64,000 nucleotides of DNA from Actinosynnema sp. ALI-1.44 (GCF_001984155.1 NZ_MTQO01000038.1:183968-247967), one strand, 5' to 3'; counted from the stretch's first letter, positions 23,658-32,782 are shown. Notes: generated by a model not told the origin, from the sequence alone. Program-made: numbers and translations.

Positions 23658-26600
23658 GTGCGTCCCCAGCTCAGGACTGTGCCCGTGTTCGCGGTCCTGG
23701 TCTGCCACGACGGCGAGGAGTGGCTGCGCCTGGCGCTGTCCGCGTTGCGGCGCAGCACGCCACGGCCGCGGCACGTGGTCGCGGTCGACACGGGTTCGGT
23801 GGACGGCACCGCGAAACTGCTGGCAGCGAGCCCGGACGTGATCGACGGCGTGATCACGCTCGACCGTTCGGTGAGCTTCGGTGACGCTGTCGCGAAAGCG
23901 CTTGCGCACGGCGTCGAACGCTGGGGAGACCCCGGCGGCTGGTTGTGGCTCCTGCACGACGACAGCGCGCCCGACCAGCACTGTCTCGGCACTTTGCTGA
24001 CGGCGGCGGACCTGTCGCCGTCGGCGGGTGTGCTCGGACCGGTCGCGGTCGACTGGCACGAGCCGAGGCTGATCGTCGAAGCCGGGTTGTCGACCGACGC
24101 CTCCGGCCACCGGCAGACCGGCATCGGCTCGGGTGAGGCGGTCAGGGCCAACCAGATCGAGCAGAGCAGCGAGGTGCTCGCGGTCCCGTCCGCCGGCCTG
24201 CTGGTGCGCCGTGAGCTGTGGGAACGGCTCGGCGGTTTCGATTCGGCCGTTCCCGGTCAGTTCGATGACGTCGATTTCGGATGGCGGGCCAATCGGTCCG
24301 GAGCTGTCGCATTGTGCGTGCCCGCCGCCCGGATTCGACACGCCCGGGCGCGACGCGCCGAGAATGTGCGGTCAAGGGCGAACGGGATACGCACTTTCCT
24401 GGCGAATTCCGGGTTGATTTCGTTTCTGATCGGCGTTCCGCGGCTCGTTGTGCTGAGCCTGCTGCGCGGGCTCGGATTCCTGCTGATCCGCCGGATTTCC
24501 CGGGCGCGTGCCGAATTCGTCGCGGCAGGCAGGCTGCTCGGCGGCCGGATGAAGCTCGTGCGCGCCCGGCGTGACCGGCGGGAACTCGGTCCCAACAGCA
24601 GTGTGCGCGGCTTGTTCACCAGTCGCTTCACCCGGCTGCGCAACACGTTCCGCGGTGCTGTCACGGTCCTCGTCCGCCGCAGGGTCGAAGCCGACGCGGC
24701 GCTCGGCGAGGAACCGGCGAACGTCTGGGTGCCACCGGAGGAGGCGCACCGCCCGGTCGGTCCGGACGCGCTCCCGGCGGGAGCGTTGAGCCGGACCAAG
24801 GTGCGCCGCACGGCGGGCCTGCGCCGCCCGCCGGCTGCGGTCGCCGTAGCGGTACCCGTCGTACCGAAGTTCGGTACCGGACCGAAGCAACGGCGGCCCA
24901 GCCCCCGGCCGCGGCCGTCGCCCGTGCCGCGCGACGGCACGGCCGCGCCGCAACCGGAAGTGTTCCTGGTCCAGGTCGACCGCGGCCGTGTGCTCAAGCA
25001 GATCCTGCTGGCGCCGCCACTGCTGCTCGTGCTCGTGCTCGTCGTGGTCGGGCTTGCGGTCAACTGGAACCGGCTCGGCCTGTCGATGAGCGGCGGCAGG
25101 CTGCTGCCGATCACCGCGCTCAGCGGGTTGTGGACGGAGTACCTGGCCGGATGGCACGCCGGATCAGGCGGAACGGCGTCCCCGGCGCCCGCGGCCCTTG
25201 CGGTGCTGGGGATCCTGGGCGGCAAGGCGGGCCTGTTGCTGCTCGGCGACCTGCCGCTGGCCGGGTTGAGCGCCTATCTCGCGACTCGGCGAATGCCTGT
25301 CCGGCGCGGTGTTCGAGCCGTCATCGCCGGGGTGTACGCGTTGCTGCCGCCCGCCGTCGCCGCTGTCTCGCAAGGCAGACTGGACGCTGTTGTCGTGCAC
25401 ATCCTGGTGCCGCTGGTGGTTGCCGGAATCGCTTCCGTGCTGTCCGGGGCTTCGCGGTCCTGGTTGTCCGTCGCCGCCGGGTCTTCGCTCGGCCTCGCCG
25501 TGATCGGCGCGTTCTCCCCGCTGGTACACGTGGTGGTGCTGGCGTGTGCGCTCGGCGGGTTCGTCCTGGTCGGCGGGCAGCGCGGGGACGGCGGCCGCCG
25601 TGCGGCCGCGTTGTTCGCGATCGTGTTGCTGCCACTGGCATTGCTGCTGCCATGGCCCGCCGTGCTGATCCAGTACCCCGGCATCGTCGTGCACGGTGTC
25701 GGGGCGTGGGTGCCCGCGGGAGCGAGTTCCGGCTCGGTCGTGCTGATGATCGTCGTCGCTGGTGCCGTGCTGACGGGGCTGGCCGTCCGGCCGGGGCGCG
25801 GATCGTTGCCGGGGTTGGGGCTGCTCGTCCTCGGGCTCGGTGCCGTCGCGGTGGTCCGGTTCATGCCGATGGCGCCGGTCAGTGGTGGTGAGCCCCAACA
25901 AGGTTGGCTGGGCACGCCGATGATCGTCGCCGGGTGGGGCCTGCTGTGGGCGCTCGCCGGGTCGGCGCCCCGGCCGCGTCCGGCGGTGACCGTCGGCGCC
26001 GTCGTGCTCGTTGTCCTGGCAGGCGGCGCGTTCCTGCTCGGCCGTGGCGGTCCGCTGACCGACGGCGACGGTGTCCAGCTGGGAACGACGCCCGCACGCG
26101 AACTGGCCGAGTCCGGGCGAGGGGTGCTGGTGCTGGCACGCGGCGACGAGCCGGTGCGTCAGTCCGCCGGCCGGATGCCTCAGTACGGCGACGACGACCT
26201 GGTCCCGGTCGCGTCGGCAAGAGCACGGATCCAGCGCTGGGACAACGACTTCCGCTCGGCCGCGCCGGACGTCGCGAAGGCCGCCGTCGCCTCGGCGGCC
26301 GCCGCGGGCGTGCTGTTCGTCGTCATGCCCGACCAGGACACCGGCAACCGGTTGCGGACCGCGGCAGGCGACCTGGTGTCCCCGACGACGTCCACTTCGG
26401 ACGGACGGCCGGTGCTCCGGCTCCAGCCCGCGGCGGGCCGTGCCGTCCTGCTCGCCCCCGAACTGGCCAAACAAGCGGTCACCGGCGGCAACCCGCCGAC
26501 CACGCTCGGCGCGGGCGGGATCGTCCCGGTCGACGCCGGACCGCCCGAGGTGGCCGTGCGCGTCTCGGACGGGTCGGAGGGCCGTCTGCTGGTCATCGCC

Positions 26601-26819
26601 GCAGCCGAAGAGCCGGGCTGGCGCGCGGAGGTCAACGGACGCCAGGTGCCGGTGGTCCGGGCGTGGGGCAACCTCGTCGGCGTCGCCGTGCCCGCCCGGT
26701 CGGCGGACGTCCGGGTGGAGTACTCGTCCAGCCTGCGGGCCTTCCTGCTGCTGATCCAGGGGGCGGCGCTGCTGTTCACACTCCTGACCGCCATCCCCAG
26801 CCGCCGGAAGACCTCGTGA
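23658..26819 (+). CDS. Large membrane glycosyltransferase (GT2 plus polytopic domain)
   Basis: A 1053-residue protein. Residues 8-230 are a GT2 domain with VAVDTGSVDG (41-50), LLHDDSAPD (98-106) and QFDDVDFGWR (201-210). A hydrophobic stretch near 250-275 and a basic, proline-rich linker (about 290-440) follow, then roughly ten membrane segments (455-800) and an extracytoplasmic C-terminal domain (about 815-1030) with a final membrane helix. Such proteins are found next to whiB2 and the mannose genes in many actinomycetes and probably build a surface glycan; donor and product are unknown. GGAGGT 6 bases upstream supports the GTG. The stop codon lies inside a CTCGTGAG palindrome. Confidence 0.85.
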   Translation: MRPQLRTVPVFAVLVCHDGEEWLRLALSALRRSTPRPRHVVAVDTGSVDGTAKLLAASPDVIDGVITLDRSVSFGDAVAKALAHGVERWGDPGGWLWLLHDDSAPDQHCLGTLLTAADLSPSAGVLGPVAVDWHEPRLIVEAGLSTDASGHRQTGIGSGEAVRANQIEQSSEVLAVPSAGLLVRRELWERLGGFDSAVPGQFDDVDFGWRANRSGAVALCVPAARIRHARARRAENVRSRANGIRTFLANSGLISFLIGVPRLVVLSLLRGLGFLLIRRISRARAEFVAAGRLLGGRMKLVRARRDRRELGPNSSVRGLFTSRFTRLRNTFRGAVTVLVRRRVEADAALGEEPANVWVPPEEAHRPVGPDALPAGALSRTKVRRTAGLRRPPAAVAVAVPVVPKFGTGPKQRRPSPRPRPSPVPRDGTAAPQPEVFLVQVDRGRVLKQILLAPPLLLVLVLVVVGLAVNWNRLGLSMSGGRLLPITALSGLWTEYLAGWHAGSGGTASPAPAALAVLGILGGKAGLLLLGDLPLAGLSAYLATRRMPVRRGVRAVIAGVYALLPPAVAAVSQGRLDAVVVHILVPLVVAGIASVLSGASRSWLSVAAGSSLGLAVIGAFSPLVHVVVLACALGGFVLVGGQRGDGGRRAAALFAIVLLPLALLLPWPAVLIQYPGIVVHGVGAWVPAGASSGSVVLMIVVAGAVLTGLAVRPGRGSLPGLGLLVLGLGAVAVVRFMPMAPVSGGEPQQGWLGTPMIVAGWGLLWALAGSAPRPRPAVTVGAVVLVVLAGGAFLLGRGGPLTDGDGVQLGTTPARELAESGRGVLVLARGDEPVRQSAGRMPQYGDDDLVPVASARARIQRWDNDFRSAAPDVAKAAVASAAAAGVLFVVMPDQDTGNRLRTAAGDLVSPTTSTSDGRPVLRLQPAAGRAVLLAPELAKQAVTGGNPPTTLGAGGIVPVDAGPPEVAVRVSDGSEGRLLVIAAAEEPGWRAEVNGRQVPVVRAWGNLVGVAVPARSADVRVEYSSSLRAFLLLIQGAALLFTLLTAIPSRRKTS

Positions 26820-26859
26820 GTGGTTAAGCCGGTTCCAACCGGCCCAAAACACTCACGAG
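26813..26859. repeat. CTCGTGAG-type palindrome between convergent genes
   Basis: Arms beginning CTCGTGAGTGGTTAAGCC and ending CACTCACGAG around a GGTTCCAACC centre. The TGA of the large glycosyltransferase (26817-26819) is part of the left arm, and the right arm touches the stop of the convergent gene at 26853. It should terminate transcription from both sides. Confidence 0.85.
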
Positions 26860-27317
26860 CCGCCCTCGATGGCGTCCGGGTCGACGCTCAGGTAGTTGGC
26901 GACCTGCTCGACCAACACGTCGTGCACGAGGTCCGCCAGTTCGGCGCTGTCCTTCGCACGGGCCTCCAGCGGGCGCCGGTAGAGCACGATCCGGGCACTC
27001 GTGGGGTTCCCGCGCCGGTCCATGCCCGCTGGCACCAGGCGGGCCAGCGGCACGCCCCCGTCGGCCAGCACGCCGTCCTGCGGCGGCGTGCCCGGTGCCT
27101 CGATCTCCGGGACGTCGTCGACCGCGACATCCAGCTTGGTCAGCTCGGTGCGCCAGCGGGCCTCGATCGGCTCGAGCGCGTCCAGCACGAGCGCGTCGAA
27201 CTTCTCCGCGCGGGTGCTTGCGGCGGGCAGCGTCGAGGGGTAGAGCGGCCCGCGCATGCCACGGCCATGCCGATCCCGTCCGCGACGCGACGACGACCGG
27301 CGACGGGGCGTGACCAC
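26853..27317 (-). CDS. Metallopeptidase-like family protein (Rv3259 type)
   Basis: A 154-residue protein of the zincin-like family found beside whiB2 and manB in actinobacteria. Basic N-terminus (PRRRSSSRRGRDRHGRG), then FDALVLDALEPIEARWR, a strand pair ending RIVLYRRPLE and the final helix DLVHDVLVEQVANYL. The expected HExxH zinc motif is replaced by HDVLVEQ in that helix, so peptidase activity is doubtful. GTG start with TTGGAGG about 10 bases upstream. It is convergent with the large glycosyltransferase and divergent from the DUF3499 gene, as in mycobacteria. Confidence 0.8.
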   Translation of the reverse strand: MVTPRRRSSSRRGRDRHGRGMRGPLYPSTLPAASTRAEKFDALVLDALEPIEARWRTELTKLDVAVDDVPEIEAPGTPPQDGVLADGGVPLARLVPAGMDRRGNPTSARIVLYRRPLEARAKDSAELADLVHDVLVEQVANYLSVDPDAIEGGS

Positions 27318-27424
27318 CTTCGAAGCACCTCCAACGCATACGTCTAGGGCATTCAGGGTACTGGGGGCGTGTCGCCGGTGTGCCTGGCTGCCTGCCGAGG
27401 AGAAACGCGCTATCGTCCACGATC

Positions 27425-27784
27425 GTGCGGAATGTGCGGCGTTGTTCGCGGACCGGGTGTGTGAATCCGGCCGTCGCGACGCTGACCTACGCCTACGCGG
27501 ACTCCACCGCGGTCGTCGGCCCGCTCGCGACGTACTCCGAACCGCACAGCTACGACCTGTGCGAAGAGCACGCGATGCGGCTGACCGCCCCCCGGGGCTG
27601 GGACGTGGTCAGGTACGACGGCGAATTCGCCGCGCCTGAGCCATCCCATGACGACCTGACGGCGCTGGCCGAGGCGGTCCGCGAGGCCGGACGGCCCGAT
27701 CGGCCCGTCGACGGCCCCGACCCGAACGCGGCCGCCGGGCGCCGCGGCCACCTGCGGGTCCTGCCCGATCCCGTCGCGGAATAA
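27425..27784 (+). CDS. DUF3499 protein (Rv3258c type)
   Basis: A 119-residue conserved actinobacterial protein. RRCSRTGCVNPAVATLTYAY and ATYSEPHSYDLCEEHA contain Cys7, Cys12, Cys46 and His49, a likely zinc site; the C-terminal third (SHDDLTALAEAVREAG, then a Pro/Arg-rich end) is less ordered. The function is not known. The GTG at 27425 reproduces the family start, though no ribosome binding site is close. It lies 48 bases before manB on the same strand, and this pairing is conserved in mycobacteria, suggesting a role linked to envelope glycan synthesis. Confidence 0.85.
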   Translation: MRNVRRCSRTGCVNPAVATLTYAYADSTAVVGPLATYSEPHSYDLCEEHAMRLTAPRGWDVVRYDGEFAAPEPSHDDLTALAEAVREAGRPDRPVDGPDPNAAAGRRGHLRVLPDPVAE

Positions 27785-27793
27785 GGGACCTAA

Positions 27794-27799
27794 TAGGCT
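27794..27799 (+). promoter_or_regulatory. Possible -10 box TAGGCT for manB
   Basis: TAGGCT lies 33 bases before the manB start, with the GGGAGAG ribosome binding site in between. No clear -35 is seen; manB could also be read from DUF3499. Confidence 0.3.
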
Positions 27800-27832
27800 C
27801 CCTGGCAGGACGATCCGACCCCGGGAGAGCTT

Positions 27833-29182
27833 GTGCGCGACCTGTCCGCCATCTTCAAGGCATACGACATCCGCGGCTTGGTGGGCGAACAGCTCGACGC
27901 CGACGTGGTCCGTGAGATCGGTGCCGCGTTCGCGCGGCTGGTCGGCGGCCCCGCCGTCGTCATCGGTCACGACATGCGTGACTCGTCGCCAGGCCTGTCC
28001 GGCGCGTTCGCCGAGGGCGTGACGCGCGAGGGCGTCGACGTCGTCAGCATCGGCCTGGCGAGCACCGACATGCTGTACTTCGCCTCCGGCAACCTCAACC
28101 TGTCCGGCGCGATGTTCACCGCGAGCCACAACCCGGCCGCGTACAACGGGATCAAGCTCTGCCGCGCGGGTGCCGCGCCGGTCGGCCAGGACAGCGGCCT
28201 CGCCGACATCCAGCGCGACGTCGAACTCGGCATGCCCGAGAACGGTGCCGCCCCGGGTGAGGTCGAGCAGCGCGACATGCTCGACGCGTACGCCGGGTAC
28301 CTGCGCCAGCTCGTGGACCTCTCGACCAGCCGTCCGCTCAAGCTCGTGGTGGACGCGGGCAACGGCATGGGCGGCTACACCGTGCCGAAGGTCTTCGACG
28401 GCCTGCCGTTCGAGATCATCCCGATGTACTTCGAGCTGGACGGCTCGTTCCCGAACCACGAGGCCAACCCGCTGGATCCGAAGAACATCGTCGACCTGCA
28501 GGCCAAGGTCCGCGAGGTCGGCGCGGACGCCGGGCTCGCGTTCGACGGCGACGCCGACCGTTGTTTCGTGGTCGACGAGAACGGCGACCCGGTCTCGCCG
28601 AGCGCCATCACGGCCCTGGTGGCCACCCGTGAGCTGGCCAAGGAGCCGGGCTCGACGGTCATCTACAACCTGATCACCTCGAAGGCCGTGCCGGAGATCG
28701 TCACCGAGAACGGCGGCAAGCCGGTCCGCACCCGCGTCGGGCACTCGTTCATCAAGCAGGAGATGGCCAAGACCGACGCCATCTTCGGCGGCGAGCACTC
28801 GGCCCACTACTACTTCCGCGACTTCTGGCGCGCCGACACCGGCATGCTGGCCGCGATGCACGTACTGGCCGCGCTGGGCGAGCAGGACCGGTCGTTGGCA
28901 GAGATCACGGCGGTGTATGCGCGTTATGCCGCCTCCGGCGAGATCAACTCCACGGTCGACGACCAGAAGGCCAGGTTGGCGGCGGTCAAGGAGACCTACT
29001 CGGCCCAGGACGGCGTCACGATCGACGAGCTCGACGGTCTCACCGTCGAGCTGCCTTCCGGCGCGTGGTTCAACCTCCGGCCGTCGAACACCGAACCGCT
29101 GCTCCGGCTCAACGTCGAAGCCGCGGACGACGCCGCGGTGGCCGCGTTGCGTGACGAGGTGCTCACCATCGTCCGCGGTTAG
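27833..29182 (+). CDS. manB: Phosphomannomutase/phosphoglucomutase
   Basis: A 449-residue alpha-D-phosphohexomutase that interconverts mannose-6- and mannose-1-phosphate for GDP-mannose, and possibly glucose phosphates. The phosphoserine loop TASHNP is at 96-101 (Ser98), the metal loop DGDADR at 238-243, the sugar-binding loop GEHSAHYYF at 320-328 and the phosphate-binding RPSNTEP near 424. FKAYDIRGLVG opens domain 1. All four domains are complete. It heads an apparent operon with the Trm112-like, SIS and manA genes, and with manC forms the full route from fructose-6-phosphate. Confidence 0.95.
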   Translation: MRDLSAIFKAYDIRGLVGEQLDADVVREIGAAFARLVGGPAVVIGHDMRDSSPGLSGAFAEGVTREGVDVVSIGLASTDMLYFASGNLNLSGAMFTASHNPAAYNGIKLCRAGAAPVGQDSGLADIQRDVELGMPENGAAPGEVEQRDMLDAYAGYLRQLVDLSTSRPLKLVVDAGNGMGGYTVPKVFDGLPFEIIPMYFELDGSFPNHEANPLDPKNIVDLQAKVREVGADAGLAFDGDADRCFVVDENGDPVSPSAITALVATRELAKEPGSTVIYNLITSKAVPEIVTENGGKPVRTRVGHSFIKQEMAKTDAIFGGEHSAHYYFRDFWRADTGMLAAMHVLAALGEQDRSLAEITAVYARYAASGEINSTVDDQKARLAAVKETYSAQDGVTIDELDGLTVELPSGAWFNLRPSNTEPLLRLNVEAADDAAVAALRDEVLTIVRG

Positions 29183-29213
29183 GCCACACTGGAAGCAGGA
29201 AAAGGGAGGACCC

Positions 29214-29423
29214 GTGGCCGTACAGCTCGATCCGCAGTTGCTCGACATCCTCGCGTGCCCGTCGGACGACCACGCGGCGCTGCGCCCCGGCACCCCGGAC
29301 GACCCGGACGCCGACGCGCTCACCTGCACCTCGTGCGGTCGCCAGTACCCGGTGACCGACGGCATCCCGGTGCTGCTGCTCGACGAGGCCACGCGACCGG
29401 AATCACAGACCGCGAACGAGTGA
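29214..29423 (+). CDS. Trm112-family small zinc-ribbon-like protein
   Basis: A 69-residue protein: LDPQLLDILACPSDDHAALR, then LTCTSCGRQYPVTDGIPVLL, the Trm112/YcaR fold. Only three cysteines are present (15, 38, 41), so the usual four-Cys site is incomplete. Trm112 proteins activate methyltransferases; the role of bacterial copies in mannose operons is not established. GGGAGGA 5 bases upstream supports the GTG start. Its TGA overlaps the GTG of the next gene (GTGA at 29420-29423). Confidence 0.85.
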   Translation: MAVQLDPQLLDILACPSDDHAALRPGTPDDPDADALTCTSCGRQYPVTDGIPVLLLDEATRPESQTANE

Positions 29424-30520
29424 GTCCGGTGACTGACGACACCTTGCTCGACGACCCCGCCCGGCTGTCCGAGGCCGACAGCGAGGGGCTGCTGCGCGCC
29501 TCGGCGCAGGCCGGTGCCCAGGTGCGGTCGGTCGTCGAAACCGCCGCGGAGATCGGCGTCGAACGCGCGCTGGCCGACGTCCGCCCGCGTGCCCTGCTGC
29601 TCGTGACCAGACCGGGGCACGGCGGCGCACTGGCGGACCTGCTGGTCGCGTTGCTCGGTCCGGCGTGCCCGGTGCCGATCGTGGTCACCGACGAGGTGCC
29701 CAGCTGGGTCGGCCCGCTGGACGTGGTGATCACGCACACAGAGGACCCGGGTGACCGCGTGCTCGCCGAGTCCATCGGCCGTGCCACGCGCTACGGCGCG
29801 ACGGTCGTGGTCACGGCTCCCCAGGACGGTCCGGTGGCGGCCGCGGGTGCGGGGCGTGCGCTGTTGCTGCCGCCACGCGTGCCCGTCCCGCCCGGATTCG
29901 CGTTCCCCCGGGCGCTCACGGCCGCTCTGCTCGCCCTGACGACCATGGGCCTGCTGCGCGTCGACATGGACCGGTTCGCCGACGAGCTCGACAAGGAGGC
30001 CGAGAAGGGCCATCCCGCGCACGAGTCGTTCGTCAACCCGGCGAAATCCCTGGCTCTGCGCCTGTTCGACCGGGTCCCGCTACTGTGGGGACTGGACCCG
30101 GCGGCGACAGCGGTGGCGGCACACGCTCGTCACGTCCTCGCCGCGCATGCCGGGTTTGTCTGCGATGTCGGCTCCTACGCCGACGCGCAGACCCGGTTCG
30201 CGCTGCACCGGGCGGCGGTCAGGTCGACGTCCGGTCAGGGTATCTTCGACGACCCGGACGACTTCGTCGGCGACCCGACAGCGATGCTGCGGGTGCAGTT
30301 GCTGGCGATCAGCTCCGGACCGGCGGCGGACGCGGCACGCACCATGGCCGCGGACACGCTGCCGGGTGCGGACGTACTGGTGCCCGCTGAGGAGGTCGGC
30401 GCGGACGAGCCGACCAGAGCGGCAGTGCTCGCGCTGCGCTTCGAGCTCGCGGCGCTGTATCTCGGCCTCGCGGCCGGGACGATCGGCGGGTCGGGCCGGT
30501 ACGCCTCCGCTGGCGTCTGA
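29420..30520 (+). CDS. SIS-domain sugar-phosphate isomerase-like protein (TobH/Rv3256c type)
   Basis: A 366-residue protein always found between manB and manA in actinobacteria. The first half resembles a SIS domain (RPRALLLVTRPGHGGALADLL, PLDVVITHTEDPGDR), and the second half the isomerase-like C-terminal domain of bifunctional phosphoglucose/phosphomannose isomerases (NPAKSLALRLFDRVPLLWG). It may isomerise or bind a hexose phosphate, but no catalytic role is proven. Start GTG overlaps the previous stop; a second GTG three codons later is also possible. It is cotranscribed with manB and manA. Confidence 0.83.
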   Translation: MSPVTDDTLLDDPARLSEADSEGLLRASAQAGAQVRSVVETAAEIGVERALADVRPRALLLVTRPGHGGALADLLVALLGPACPVPIVVTDEVPSWVGPLDVVITHTEDPGDRVLAESIGRATRYGATVVVTAPQDGPVAAAGAGRALLLPPRVPVPPGFAFPRALTAALLALTTMGLLRVDMDRFADELDKEAEKGHPAHESFVNPAKSLALRLFDRVPLLWGLDPAATAVAAHARHVLAAHAGFVCDVGSYADAQTRFALHRAAVRSTSGQGIFDDPDDFVGDPTAMLRVQLLAISSGPAADAARTMAADTLPGADVLVPAEEVGADEPTRAAVLALRFELAALYLGLAAGTIGGSGRYASAGV

Positions 30521-30537
30521 CTAGGGAGAGTTTGAGA

Positions 30538-31749
30538 GTGGAGTTGCTGCGCAACGCTGTGCGGCCCTACGCGTGGGGGTCGCGCACGACCATCGCCGAG
30601 CTGCTGGGGCGGCCGGTACCGGCACCGCACCCCGAGGCGGAGCTGTGGATGGGCGCGCACCCCGGCGACCCGTCACGCGTCGACGGCGACCGGTCGCTGC
30701 TCGACCTCGTCGACGCCGATCCAATTGGCCAGCTCGGCACCCGGTGCGCGGACCGCTGGGGCAACCGGCTGCCGTTCCTGCTCAAGATCCTCGCCGCCGA
30801 AGAGGCGCTGAGCATGCAGGCCCACCCGTCGGCCGAGCAGGCCCGTGAGGGCTACGAGCGCGAGGAAGCCGCCGGGATCCCGAGGGACGCCAACCACCGC
30901 AACTACCCGGACCCCACGGCCAAACCCGAGCTGATCTGCGCGCTGACCGAGTTCCACGCGCTCGCGGGCTTCCGCGACCCGCACGAGACCGTTCGGCTGC
31001 TGCGCACGCTGGAGACGCCCGGCCTGGCGCCGTACACCTCGTTGCTGGAGGGCCAGCCGGACTCCGACGGGCTGCGCGCCCTGTTCACGACGTGGATCAC
31101 GCTGCCGCAGACGTCACTGGACGTGCTGCTGCCGGAACTGCTCGACGCCTGCGTGTTGCACGTGAAGGAACACGGCGAGTACGACCTGGTCTGCCGCACG
31201 ATCCTGGAACTGGGCGAGGCCCACGAGGGCGACGCGGGCGTACTGGCCGCGTTGCTGCTCAACCGGATCGTGCTCGCGCCGGGCGACGCGATCTACCTGC
31301 CCGCCGGGAACCTGCACACGTACCTGCACGGCACCGGCGTGGAGATCCTGGCCAATTCGGACAACATCCTGCGCGGCGGCCTGACACCCAAGCACGTCGA
31401 CGTGCCGGAGTTGTTGCGCGTGCTGGACTTCAGCTGCGGCGAGATGCCGGTACTGAGCGGTTCGCCGGTCGCGCCCCGGATGTGGCTGTACCCGACGCCC
31501 GCGCCGGAGTTCGAGCTGTCCCGGCTGGAATGGGGCAAGGACGAGCGCGAGCCCGTCGAACTCGTCGCCGAGGGCCCGCAGATCCTGGTGTGCACGGCCG
31601 GTGCGGTGCGGCTGCTGGGCGCGGACGGCACCAAGGTCGAACTGGCCAGGGGGCAGTCGGCGTGGCTGCCCGCGTGCAATCCCGACGTCCAGGTCGTCCC
31701 GGTCGAGGGCGCCCCGGCCCAGGTGTTCCGGGCCACCGCAGGCGACTGA
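30538..31749 (+). CDS. manA: Mannose-6-phosphate isomerase, class I
   Basis: A 403-residue cupin metalloenzyme that converts fructose-6-phosphate to mannose-6-phosphate, the entry step to GDP-mannose. AVRPYAWGSRTTIAELLG is the typical N-terminus; the zinc ligands are in LSMQAHPS, KPELICALTEFHALAGF and YLPAGNLHTYLHG. AGGGAGAG lies 7 bases before the GTG at 30538; an in-frame TTG just upstream is less likely. It ends the manB operon, and a CTCGTGAG hairpin follows the stop codon by 4 bases. Confidence 0.95.
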   Translation: MELLRNAVRPYAWGSRTTIAELLGRPVPAPHPEAELWMGAHPGDPSRVDGDRSLLDLVDADPIGQLGTRCADRWGNRLPFLLKILAAEEALSMQAHPSAEQAREGYEREEAAGIPRDANHRNYPDPTAKPELICALTEFHALAGFRDPHETVRLLRTLETPGLAPYTSLLEGQPDSDGLRALFTTWITLPQTSLDVLLPELLDACVLHVKEHGEYDLVCRTILELGEAHEGDAGVLAALLLNRIVLAPGDAIYLPAGNLHTYLHGTGVEILANSDNILRGGLTPKHVDVPELLRVLDFSCGEMPVLSGSPVAPRMWLYPTPAPEFELSRLEWGKDEREPVELVAEGPQILVCTAGAVRLLGADGTKVELARGQSAWLPACNPDVQVVPVEGAPAQVFRATAGD

Positions 31750-31753
31750 ACTG

Positions 31754-31799
31754 CTCGTGAGTGGTTACCGGGGTGAGAACCCGGATAACCGCTCACGAG
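31754..31799. repeat. CTCGTGAG-type palindrome after manA
   Basis: Left arm CTCGTGAGTGGTTACCGGG, right arm CCCGGATAACCGCTCACGAG, loop of 7 bases, one bulge and one mismatch. It is the third member of the gene-end hairpin family and probably terminates the man operon. Confidence 0.85.
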
Positions 31800-31858
31800 G
31801 TCTTTCCGGTCGTGGTCTAGGGTTCGACCGGACAATCCGGACGCATCTGGGAGGGCAC

Positions 31859-32782
31859 GTGTCTGCAGGGGGCGGGACGAAGGCCATCATCGCCGCGTTG
31901 CTGGCGAACGCGGGCATCGCCGTGGCGAAGTTCGTGGGATACCTCATCACGGGGTCGTCGTCGATGCTCGCGGAGTCCGTGCACTCGCTCGCCGACACGT
32001 CCAACCAGGGCCTGCTGCTGCTCGGGCAGAAGACCGCGAAACGCAAAGCCAACGTCGAGCACCCGTTCGGCTACGGCCGTGACCGGTACTTCTACTCGTT
32101 CATCGTCGCGCTGATGCTGTTCACGCTCGGCTCGGCGTTCGCGCTCTACGAGGGCATCCACAAGCTCCAGCACCCCGAGCCGCTGTCGTCGCCGCTGGTG
32201 GCCGTGATCATCCTGGTCGTCGCGATCGGCCTGGAGACCTACAGCTTCCGCACCGCGATCGTGGAGTCCCGGCTGATCAAGGGCGACGCGACCTGGTGGC
32301 AGTTCATCCGCCAGTCCCGCACCCCGGAACTGCCCGTGGTGCTGCTCGAGGACGCGGGCGCGCTGTTCGGCCTGGTGTTCGCGCTGATCGGCGTCGGCCT
32401 CGCGACCATCACCGGCGACCCGGTCTGGGACTCGATCGGCACCCTGACGATCGGCGTGCTGCTCGGCGTGATCGCGATCATCCTGATCATCGAGATGAAG
32501 AGCCTGCTGATCGGCGAAGGCGCGACACCAACCGAACTGGACACGATCGTCGACGAGCTCGCGGCCGGCCGGATCGAGCGCGTGATCCACATCAAGACCC
32601 AGTACATCGGCCCGGACGAGCTCCTGGTGGCCGCGAAGGTCGCGATGACGTCCGGCCTGCCGGTCGAGGACGTCGCGCAGGCGATCGACGACGCCGAACA
32701 GCGCGTGCGCGCCAAAGTCCCCGCCGCGCGGTTGATCTACATCGAACCGGACCTGGACCGCAGCACCGCGCCGACTTCGTGA
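31859..32782 (+). CDS. Cation diffusion facilitator family transporter
   Basis: A 307-residue inner-membrane metal/proton antiporter with six membrane segments and a C-terminal cytoplasmic domain. SMLAESVHSLADTSNQG in TM2 and LLEDAGALFGLVFALIG in TM5 supply the metal-site residues, with Glu in place of the usual first Asp/His in both, so the transported metal (Zn, Mn or Fe) cannot be assigned. A loop after TM4 (IKGDATWWQFIRQSRTPE) is typical of a distinct CDF branch. The C-terminus (DELLVAAKVAMTSG, IDDAEQRVRAKVP) is the dimerising ferredoxin-like fold. TGGGAGGG 4 bases before the GTG supports the start. Confidence 0.9.
   Translation: MSAGGGTKAIIAALLANAGIAVAKFVGYLITGSSSMLAESVHSLADTSNQGLLLLGQKTAKRKANVEHPFGYGRDRYFYSFIVALMLFTLGSAFALYEGIHKLQHPEPLSSPLVAVIILVVAIGLETYSFRTAIVESRLIKGDATWWQFIRQSRTPELPVVLLEDAGALFGLVFALIGVGLATITGDPVWDSIGTLTIGVLLGVIAIILIIEMKSLLIGEGATPTELDTIVDELAAGRIERVIHIKTQYIGPDELLVAAKVAMTSGLPVEDVAQAIDDAEQRVRAKVPAARLIYIEPDLDRSTAPTS

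Noticed and set aside
27410..30022. 870-codon open reading frame on the minus strand
   Set aside because: It is antisense to DUF3499, manB and the following genes, whose motifs are clear. High GC at third positions keeps the opposite frame open.
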